A stretch of DNA of 14,484 nucleotides from Gemmatimonadaceae bacterium (GTDB lineage Bacteria; Gemmatimonadota; Gemmatimonadetes; Gemmatimonadales; Gemmatimonadaceae): NCBI GenBank assembly GCA_025453855.1, contig JALOPO010000014.1:1-14484 (forward strand). Direction: 5' to 3'. Under the pieces are notes generated by a model. It saw only the letters and a program-made list of their open reading frames with translations, had not been told where the DNA came from and ran no database searches. Both the position numbers and the translations under genes were made by a program. Shown in pieces: positions 7,356 through 13,682 of the stretch; positions within the stretch are counted from its first letter, which is position 1, and each line of letters opens with the position of its first letter.

Positions 7356-9791
7356 ATGCCGTTCCTGTCCCGTCTGCCGACCGCCCTCGGGGCGGCCATC
7401 CTGCTGGCCTGGCCAGGTGTCGTCCGCGCGCAGCGCGATGCCACCGGGCCGTGTGCGCTCCCCGACTCCATCGTGGTCGAGGGGACGAAGCGGCTGTCGA
7501 GCGACCAGGTGCTCGCCGACGCGGAGCTCGTGACCGGGACGGCGCTCAACTTCAAGGCGATCCAGCGCGCGATCCGCGCCCTCTACGGCACCGGGCAGTT
7601 CTCGGACGTGAAGGTCGGGTGCCGCGTGCACGACGGCACGCCGCCGCTGGCGACGATCGTCCTCTCGGTCACCGAGCGCCCGATCCTGGGCGACATCGCG
7701 GTCACCGGCACCGACCGGATCTCGGCCGGCACGGTGAAGGACAAGATCGACCTCCTGCTCGGGCGTCCCGTGGACGCCGCCCAGGTGGCGCGCGTGACGC
7801 AGCGCATCGACAGCATCTACGAGGCGGCGGGCTACTTCCTGGCGAAGGTGCAGCCGGAGACGACGTACGTGGGCGACAAGGCGGTGCTCACGTTCAAGGT
7901 CGACGAGGGGCGACGCCTGGCGGTGAGCGGGGTGCGCATCAACGGCCTCAAGGCGGTCGCGCCGGCCGACGTCGTGTCGGCGATGAAGACGAAGCCCGAG
8001 GGGTTCCTCTGGTTCCGCAAGGGCGAGTTCGACGAGGACGACTACCAGGGCGATCTCTCCGAGCGCATCCCCGGTCTCCTCTCGCGCCTGGGCTACATCG
8101 ACGCGGTGATCGAGCGCGACACGCTGATCGTCGATCGTGCGCGTGGCAAGGCGCTGATCGACCTCACGATCAGGGAGGGGCCGCGCTATGCGATCGGCTC
8201 GTTCGAGGCGATCGGCAACCGGCGCTTCTCGAGCGACCAGATCCAGCAGCTCTTCCCGTTCCAGAAGCAGGCGGTGCCGCTCACCGAGCGCGCGCGCCGG
8301 CTCGTGGGCCTCACGGGGCCGCGCGCGCCCGAGGGGACGTTCGACCAGAGCCGCTGGGACGATGCCACGCAGAAGGTGCAGACCTCGTACAGCAACGAGG
8401 GGTACATCTACGCGCGCGTGCGACCGGTGGTGGAGCGCGACACGAGCGCCGGCAAGCACGTCGCGAACCTCCGCTGGGAGATCGAGGAAGGGCAGCCGGC
8501 GATCGTGAACCGCGTCGAGGTGGTCGGCAACGACCACACCGTGGAGAGCTGCATCCGCAACGCCCTGCTGGTGGTCCCCGGCGACGTGTTCAACCAGGAG
8601 CGGCTCATCCGCTCGTACCAGAACATCGGGAACCTGGGCTTCTTCGAGACGCCGGTGGCGCCGCCCGACACGCGGCCCGACTCCTCCGGCGACGTGGACA
8701 TCATCTTCCGCGTGAAGGAGAAGCAGACCGGCAACATCAACTTCGGTGCGTCGGCCGGGCAGGGCCTCGGCGTCGGCGGCTTCATCGGCCTGCAGCAGCC
8801 GAACCTGTTCGGCCGCTGCAAGAGCGCGCAGGTGAACGCCAACTACGGGCGCTTCATCCAGAACTACCAGCTGTCGTACACCGACCCGCAGATCCGCCTC
8901 TCGCAGGTGTCGGGGACGGTGAGCCTCTACCACACGCAGAACCGCTTCGTGGTGGGGAACTTCGGGCAGCCGATCACCACCGGCGCCAACTTCCAGTTCG
9001 GCCTCCCCCTCCCGCGCAACCCGTTCACGCGCGTCTTCGCGTCGTACGGACTGGAGGCGATCCGCTTCGGGGCGGGCGGGTTGCTGGGGTCGATCCGCGA
9101 CTCGTTCCCGACGCGCAACGTGCGCAGCACGCTCGGCCTGACGCTCGGGCACGACACGCGCATCGACATGCCGTTCGCGAGCGGCGGCTCGCAGCGCACG
9201 CTGAACATGCAGTTCAGCGGCGGAGTGCTGGGCGGGAACACGACCTTCCAGCGCATCACCGGCGACGTGCGCAACTACGCGACGCTGGCGCAGTTCGGCG
9301 GTGGCCGCCCGGGATCGCAGCCGATCAAGCTGGTGGCCGGGCTGACGCTGCGCGGCGGGGCGGTGCTCGGTGCGCCGGGTGCCTTCTTCACCACGCAGCA
9401 GTTCGCGATGGGCGGCGTGATGTTCGGCGAGTCGCTGCGCGGCTACCAGGAATTCTCGATCACGCCCAACGGCTACGTGCCCGGCGGGTCGGGCTTCACC
9501 ACCAACCAGGACGCGTTCGGCAGCGCCTTCTTCGCGAGCACCGCGGAGGTGGGCGTGCGCTTCAACTCGATGTTCTACCTGAACGCCTTCTTCGATGCCG
9601 GCAACGTGTACCGGCGTGTGGCGCAGTTCGACCCGAGCCGCCTCTTCCGCGGCACGGGGATCGGGCTGTCGACCGTGACGCCGCTCGGGCCGCTGGGGCT
9701 CGACTGGGCCTACGGCATGGACCGGCGCGACGTGTTCGGTCGTCCGGCGCCGGCGTGGCAACTGCACTTCCGTCTCGGCCAGATGTTCTGA
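7356..9791 (+). CDS. bamA: BamA, outer-membrane beta-barrel assembly factor
   Basis: BamA folds and inserts beta-barrel proteins into the outer membrane. The 811-residue precursor begins with a signal peptide, about residues 1-24, with probable cleavage after GVVRA. Five POTRA repeats follow at about 35-110, 110-187, 188-275, 276-380 and 381-458; each opens with a strand such as DSIVVEGTKRL, DIAVTGTDRIS or VNRVEVVGNDHT. From about residue 459 the C-terminal barrel begins (NINFGASAGQGLGVGGF). The conserved loop-6 motif appears as SLRGY (R695-G696-Y697), corresponding to VRGF in E. coli. The chain ends in the beta-signal LHFRLGQMF with a terminal Phe, as expected for a barrel protein. The ATG at 7356 is supported by the signal peptide; the ribosome-binding site is weak (CAGG at 7349-7352). 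It heads the outer-membrane gene set with skp and the lpx genes. Confidence 0.96.
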   Translation: MPFLSRLPTALGAAILLAWPGVVRAQRDATGPCALPDSIVVEGTKRLSSDQVLADAELVTGTALNFKAIQRAIRALYGTGQFSDVKVGCRVHDGTPPLATIVLSVTERPILGDIAVTGTDRISAGTVKDKIDLLLGRPVDAAQVARVTQRIDSIYEAAGYFLAKVQPETTYVGDKAVLTFKVDEGRRLAVSGVRINGLKAVAPADVVSAMKTKPEGFLWFRKGEFDEDDYQGDLSERIPGLLSRLGYIDAVIERDTLIVDRARGKALIDLTIREGPRYAIGSFEAIGNRRFSSDQIQQLFPFQKQAVPLTERARRLVGLTGPRAPEGTFDQSRWDDATQKVQTSYSNEGYIYARVRPVVERDTSAGKHVANLRWEIEEGQPAIVNRVEVVGNDHTVESCIRNALLVVPGDVFNQERLIRSYQNIGNLGFFETPVAPPDTRPDSSGDVDIIFRVKEKQTGNINFGASAGQGLGVGGFIGLQQPNLFGRCKSAQVNANYGRFIQNYQLSYTDPQIRLSQVSGTVSLYHTQNRFVVGNFGQPITTGANFQFGLPLPRNPFTRVFASYGLEAIRFGAGGLLGSIRDSFPTRNVRSTLGLTLGHDTRIDMPFASGGSQRTLNMQFSGGVLGGNTTFQRITGDVRNYATLAQFGGGRPGSQPIKLVAGLTLRGGAVLGAPGAFFTTQQFAMGGVMFGESLRGYQEFSITPNGYVPGGSGFTTNQDAFGSAFFASTAEVGVRFNSMFYLNAFFDAGNVYRRVAQFDPSRLFRGTGIGLSTVTPLGPLGLDWAYGMDRRDVFGRPAPAWQLHFRLGQMF

Positions 9792-9794
9792 TGC

Positions 9795-9814
9795 GTGCGG
9801 GCTCGTGCCCGCGC
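9795..9814. repeat. Hairpin in the bamA-skp gap
   Basis: GCGGGC (9797-9802) and GCCCGC (9807-9812) pair perfectly around a TCGT tetraloop, extendable by a T-G and a G-C pair, starting 3 bases after the bamA stop. Downstream is GTCGTGTTCGTTCGTC, which lacks a true T-run. An 8-base word, CGTTCGTC, occurs twice (9824-9831 and 9838-9845). It could be a weak terminator, an attenuator lowering bamA-to-skp readthrough or the reverse, or a chance structure. No promoter is evident in this 85-base gap. Confidence 0.45.
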
Positions 9815-9876
9815 CGTCGTGTTCGTTCGTCGCAGTCCGTTCGTCCGTCGTACCGATCGTCACTTCAGGAGCGTTG

Positions 9877-10566
9877 ATGCACGTGATGACCCGGGCCCTT
9901 GCGGCCATGATCCTTGGCGCTGGCGCGACGCACGTCGTGGCCGCGCAGCAGGCCGCTCCGGCGGCTCCCGCGGCGGCCGCGCCCGCCGGTCCGCTCAAGC
10001 TCGGCTACGTGAACTCGCGCCAGCTCCTCGAGGGGGCGCCGGGGCGCACCGAGGCCGAGGCGCAGTTCGAGAAGGAGATGACCGGCTTCCGGTCGTCGAT
10101 CCAGCGCATGAGCGACTCGCTGCAGGCGCTCATCGGCAACTACGAGAAGGCGGCGCAGTCGCTCACGCCGACGCAGCGCCAGACGCGCGAGAACGCGATC
10201 CGGCAGGTGCAGGGCGAGTTCCAGCAGCGCACGCAGCAGATGGAGCAGCAGGCGCAGCAGCGGCAGCAGGAGCTCATGCAGCCGATCATGGACCAGATCA
10301 ACAAGGTGATCCAGGACATGCGCGCCGAGCAGGGCTACTCGCTGATCCTCGACGCGGGGGCGCAGGTGCCGCTGATCGTCTCGGCCGACAAGGCGCTCGA
10401 CCTCACCGAGGCGGTGATGGCGCGCCTCAAGACGCTCGGCCCGCCGAAGCTCCCGCCGGTGCAGGCGCAGACGCAGCCGGCGCCCGGGAGCGTGGTGCCG
10501 ACGCCGTCGCGGACCGGTCCGGCCTCGGCGCCCACCGGGGCCACCCGGCCCGGCGGGCGTCCGTAA
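9877..10566 (+). CDS. skp: Skp/OmpH-family periplasmic chaperone
   Basis: Skp family proteins are trimeric periplasmic chaperones that hold unfolded outer-membrane proteins on the way to the Bam complex. The ATG at 9877 has AGGAG at 9867-9871 with 5-base spacing; an in-frame upstream GTG (9805) would put about 24 residues ahead of the signal peptide and is unlikely. The 229-residue precursor has a signal peptide ending near ATHVVAA (about residue 23), a Pro/Ala-rich linker, the typical first strand LKLGYVNSRQLL (about 40-53), a long Gln-rich coiled coil (about 65-150, including QQMEQQAQQRQQ), and the closing YSLILDAGAQVPLIVSADKALDLT segment. E. coli Skp is 161 residues. The extra length is the N-terminal linker plus a Pro-rich, probably disordered tail of about 40 residues. 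Position between bamA and lpxD is the classic one for skp. Confidence 0.92.
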   Translation: MHVMTRALAAMILGAGATHVVAAQQAAPAAPAAAAPAGPLKLGYVNSRQLLEGAPGRTEAEAQFEKEMTGFRSSIQRMSDSLQALIGNYEKAAQSLTPTQRQTRENAIRQVQGEFQQRTQQMEQQAQQRQQELMQPIMDQINKVIQDMRAEQGYSLILDAGAQVPLIVSADKALDLTEAVMARLKTLGPPKLPPVQAQTQPAPGSVVPTPSRTGPASAPTGATRPGGRP

Positions 10567-10570
10567 GGCC

Positions 10571-11623
10571 ATGCACGGCGACACGGGACGCGGGGCGGGG
10601 CTCGACGAGGCGCTCACCGCGACCCGTGTCGCGCAGGCGGTGCGTGGGCGACTCGAGGGGGACGGCACGCGCGTGATCGCGCGTGTCGCCCCCCTCGCGC
10701 GTGCGACACCGGACGCGATCAGCTTCCTCACGTCGGCGCGCTACGCCGAGTCGGCGGCGGCGACGCAGGCGGGGGTGGTGCTCGTGCCGGAGGCGCTCGC
10801 CGCGCACGTCGCGCACGTGGCGGCGCGCATCGTCGTGCCGGCGCCGCACGACGCGATGCTGCAGGTGCTCCCGCTGCTCCACCGTCCGGCGCGCATGTCG
10901 CCGGGGGTGCACCCCACCGCGGTGCTCGGGCGCGGCGTGGTGCTGGGCGACGACGTGCACGTGGGCCCGTACGTGGTCGTGGGCGAGGGGGCGCGCGTGG
11001 GGGCCCGCGCGGTGCTGCACGGGCAGAACTGGATCGGCGCGGGCGTGGAGCTCGACGACGATTGCGTGCTCTGGCCCGGCGTGCGCTGCTATCCCGGCAC
11101 GCACCTCGGTCGCCGCGTCACGGTGCACGCCAACACGGTGCTCGGGAGCGACGGCTTCGGCTACGTGCAGCGCCAGGGCGTGCACGTGAAGATCCCGCAC
11201 GTGGGGCGGTGCGTGATCGAGGACGACGTGGAGATCGGCGCCGGCTGCACGATCGATCGCGGGAGCATCGACGACACGGTGATCGGCGCCGGGGCGAAGC
11301 TCGACAACCTCGTGCAGCTCGGCCACAACGTGAAGCTCGGGCGGCTGTCGCTGGTGATGGCGCAGGTCGGCGTGGCCGGCTCGACGACAATCGGCGACGG
11401 CGTGATCCTCGCCGGGCAGGCGGGGCTCGCCGGCCACATCGAGATCGGGAGCGGCGCGCGCATCGCGGCGCAGGCGGGGGTGATCGGCAGCGTACCGGCG
11501 GGCGAGACGTGGAGCGGCTACCCGGCGCGTCCCCATCGCGAGTCGCTGCGCGCATCGGCGGCGCTGCAGAAGCTCCCGGCGCTCCTGCGCACGCTGGGCA
11601 AGACCGCCGCGGGCGACGCATGA
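10571..11623 (+). CDS. lpxD: UDP-3-O-(3-hydroxyacyl)glucosamine N-acyltransferase LpxD
   Basis: LpxD performs the third step of lipid A synthesis, adding a 3-hydroxyacyl chain from acyl carrier protein to the 2-amino group of the UDP-sugar. The 350-residue product is close to the usual 340. It has the N-terminal uridine-binding domain (about 17-110), then a left-handed beta-helix of hexapeptide repeats (about 112-325), with GSDGFGY and IPHVGRCVIEDDVEIGAG typical of LpxD, and a C-terminal helix. H252 in QLGHNV matches the catalytic His239 of E. coli. The ATG lies 4 bases after the skp stop with only a poorly spaced AAGG, so translation probably depends on ribosomes leaving skp. Its own stop overlaps the lpxC start (ATGA at 11620-11623). 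The N-terminus has about 17 residues ahead of the conserved domain, so a slightly later start is possible. Confidence 0.96.
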   Translation: MHGDTGRGAGLDEALTATRVAQAVRGRLEGDGTRVIARVAPLARATPDAISFLTSARYAESAAATQAGVVLVPEALAAHVAHVAARIVVPAPHDAMLQVLPLLHRPARMSPGVHPTAVLGRGVVLGDDVHVGPYVVVGEGARVGARAVLHGQNWIGAGVELDDDCVLWPGVRCYPGTHLGRRVTVHANTVLGSDGFGYVQRQGVHVKIPHVGRCVIEDDVEIGAGCTIDRGSIDDTVIGAGAKLDNLVQLGHNVKLGRLSLVMAQVGVAGSTTIGDGVILAGQAGLAGHIEIGSGARIAAQAGVIGSVPAGETWSGYPARPHRESLRASAALQKLPALLRTLGKTAAGDA

Positions 11624-12897
11624 CGCGACCGCGTCGCCGGACGGTCGCGACCAGCGCGACGGTGAGCGGGATCGGGTTGCACCTGGGGCAACCGGTGACG
11701 CTCCGCTTCGACCCCGCGCCGGCGGGCGAGGGGATCACCTTCCGCCGCAGCGACCGCGCCGACGCCGCACCGATCCCGGCCCACGCGCGCGTGGCGACGC
11801 CGGCGATGCTGCGCACGCAGCTGGGCGAGGGCGATGGCGCGTTCCACACCGTGGAGCACGTGCTGGCGGCGGTCGGTGCGCTCCGCCTCGACGACCTGCG
11901 CATCGTGCTCGATGCGCCGGAGCCGCCGGTGTGCGACGGGAGCGCGGTGGCCTTCGTGGACGCCCTGCGCAGCGCGGGCCTGCAGGAGCATGGCGGCGCG
12001 GTGCGGCCGCTGGTGCTCACGGAGCGCGTCGCGTTCAGTGATGGCGAGTCGCGCTACGAGGCGGAGCCGGCGGACGCGCTCGAACTCGACGTGACGATCG
12101 ACTTCCCGCATCCGCTCATCGGCACGCAGCGGATCGTGCTGGCGGTCACGCCGGAGAGCTTCACGCGCGAGCTGGCGCCCGCGCGCACGTTCGGCTTCGC
12201 GCGCGACGTGGCGGCGATGCGCGCCGCCGGGCTCGCGCTCGGCGGCACGACCGACAACGCGGTCGTGCTCGACGAGGCGGGCGTCGTGGGGACGACGCTG
12301 CGGTACCCGGACGAGTTCGTCCGGCACAAGGCGCTGGATTGCGTGGGCGACCTGGTGCTCGCCGGCGCGCCGCTGCGCGCCCGCGTGCGGGCGCACCGCC
12401 CCAGCCATCGCGGGACGGTGCTCTTCGTCCGCGAACTGCTCCGAACGGCCAAGGAGGAAAGCACGGTGCTGGGCATCGAGGAGATCATGCGGATCCTGCC
12501 GCACCGCTATCCGTTCCTGCTCGTCGATCGCATCGTCGAGATGGAGGAGCGGACGCGGGTGGTGGGGATCAAGAACGTCACCATCAACGAGCCGTTCTTC
12601 CAGGGACACTTCCCCGGGCACCCGATCATGCCGGGCGTGCTGATCGTGGAGGCGATGGCGCAGGTGGGCGGGATGCTCCTGCTCGGGAGCCTCGACGATC
12701 CGGCGGCGAACGTCGTCTACTTCATGAGCCTCGACAACGTGAAGTTCCGGAAGCCGGTGAAGCCCGGCGACCAGCTCCGCTTCGAGCTCACGGTGACGCA
12801 GATCCGCGGCGCGGTCTGCAAGATGCACGGCAAGGCGTTCGTCGACGGCGAGGTCGTCTGCGAAGCCGACATGGCCGCGATGGTGAGGCCCAAGTGA
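11620..12897 (+). CDS. lpxC-fabZ: LpxC-FabZ fusion: UDP-3-O-acyl-GlcNAc deacetylase / 3-hydroxyacyl-ACP dehydratase
   Basis: One 425-residue frame joins two enzymes. Residues 1 to about 275 are LpxC, the zinc deacetylase that commits the UDP-sugar to lipid A. It has FHTVEH with E79 as catalytic base and H80 as zinc ligand, ARTFGF, RHKALDCVGD with zinc ligands H236 and D240, and catalytic H263 in HRPSHRG. Residues about 283-425 are FabZ, which dehydrates 3-hydroxyacyl-ACP in fatty-acid synthesis: ILPHRYPFLLVDR, then QGHFPGHPIMPGV with catalytic H330, and VEAMAQ with E344. Such fusions are known in Bacteroidetes. Both halves keep all key residues, so both should be active. The two act on the same 3-hydroxyacyl-ACP branch point, so physical linkage may balance lipid A against membrane fatty acids. 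The start overlaps lpxD (ATGA) and the stop overlaps lpxA (GTGA). Confidence 0.96.
   Translation: MTRPRRRTVATSATVSGIGLHLGQPVTLRFDPAPAGEGITFRRSDRADAAPIPAHARVATPAMLRTQLGEGDGAFHTVEHVLAAVGALRLDDLRIVLDAPEPPVCDGSAVAFVDALRSAGLQEHGGAVRPLVLTERVAFSDGESRYEAEPADALELDVTIDFPHPLIGTQRIVLAVTPESFTRELAPARTFGFARDVAAMRAAGLALGGTTDNAVVLDEAGVVGTTLRYPDEFVRHKALDCVGDLVLAGAPLRARVRAHRPSHRGTVLFVRELLRTAKEESTVLGIEEIMRILPHRYPFLLVDRIVEMEERTRVVGIKNVTINEPFFQGHFPGHPIMPGVLIVEAMAQVGGMLLLGSLDDPAANVVYFMSLDNVKFRKPVKPGDQLRFELTVTQIRGAVCKMHGKAFVDGEVVCEADMAAMVRPK
12451..12468 (+). promoter_or_regulatory. Internal ribosome-binding site and GTG at the LpxC/FabZ boundary
   Basis: AAGGAGG at 12451-12457 is a near-perfect Shine-Dalgarno, 8 bases before an in-frame GTG at 12466, exactly at the linker between the LpxC and FabZ domains. 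Starting there gives a 143-residue FabZ beginning VLGIEEIMRILPHRYP, close to the usual 140-150. The site could therefore yield free FabZ alongside the fusion. The bases also encode linker residues Lys-Glu-Glu, so a coding explanation exists. Function is inferred. Confidence 0.5.
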
Positions 12898-13682
12898 GCA
12901 CCGTCGCCGGCACGACGATCCATCCGACGGCGATCGTGTCGCCGGGCGCGCAGCTCGGCGAGCGCGTGACCATCGGCGCCTATGCGCGCGTGGGCGAGCG
13001 GTGCACCGTGGGTGACGGCGCGACCATCGCGGCCGGTGCGGTGCTGGAGTGCAACGTGACGCTCGCCGCCAACGTGAAGGTGGGGACCGGCACGATCCTG
13101 GGTGGCGATCCGCAGGACCTCAAGTTCAAGGGCGAGGAGACCTTCGTCGAGATCGGCGAGGGGACGGTGATCCGCGAGTACGCGACGATCAACCGCGCCA
13201 CGAGCCATTCGTGGAAGACGGTGGTGGGGCGCGGGTCGTTCATCATGACGTACGTGCACCTGGCGCACGACTGCCGCGTGGGCGACGGCGTGATCATCGG
13301 CAACGGGACGCAGCTCGCCGGCCACGTGACGGTCGAGGACCGGGCGATCATCTCGGGGCTCGTGGCGGTGCACCAGTTCGCGCGCGTCGGGCGGCACGCC
13401 TTCGTGGGCGGGTGCTCGCGCGTGGCGCAGGACGTGCCGCCCTACATCAAGGCCGTGGGCAACCCAGTGAAGCTGTACGGGCTGAATTCGGTGGGGCTGC
13501 AGCGCAGCGGCTTCGACGAGGGCGTGGTGCGCGAGCTCAAGCGCGCCTACCGGATGATGTTCCGCTCGGAGCTCAATGTGTCGCAGGGACTCGAGCGGGC
13601 GCGCAAGGAGCTCGCCCCGCTGGCCGAGGTCACGCACTTCCTCGACTTCATCGAGCAGAGCGACCGGGGGATCGGCTTCTGA
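12894..13682 (+). CDS. lpxA: UDP-N-acetylglucosamine O-acyltransferase LpxA
   Basis: LpxA carries out the first lipid A step, transferring a 3-hydroxyacyl chain from acyl carrier protein to the 3-position of the UDP-sugar. From the GTG at 12894 the product is 262 residues, the same as E. coli LpxA. The GTG overlaps the lpxC-fabZ stop (GTGA) and has GAGG at 12885-12888 with 5-base spacing. Hexapeptide repeats fill residues 8 to about 190, followed by the helical C-terminal domain (about 195-262). Conserved residues are Q74, D75 and K77 (E. coli Q73, D74, K76), H122 and the catalytic H125 in HLAHDC, and the closing GGCSRVAQDVPPYIKAVGNP stretch. Residue 173 is Gly, as in E. coli, where it leaves room for a C14 chain; long-chain use is thus predicted. 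Whether the substrate is UDP-GlcNAc or its 3-amino analogue cannot be read from the sequence. Confidence 0.96.
   Translation: MSTVAGTTIHPTAIVSPGAQLGERVTIGAYARVGERCTVGDGATIAAGAVLECNVTLAANVKVGTGTILGGDPQDLKFKGEETFVEIGEGTVIREYATINRATSHSWKTVVGRGSFIMTYVHLAHDCRVGDGVIIGNGTQLAGHVTVEDRAIISGLVAVHQFARVGRHAFVGGCSRVAQDVPPYIKAVGNPVKLYGLNSVGLQRSGFDEGVVRELKRAYRMMFRSELNVSQGLERARKELAPLAEVTHFLDFIEQSDRGIGF

Noticed and set aside
9792..9876. Small RNA or separate gene in the bamA-skp gap
   Set aside because: The 85 bases hold one short hairpin and a repeated CGTTCGTC word, but no promoter, T-tract or conserved fold that I can support.
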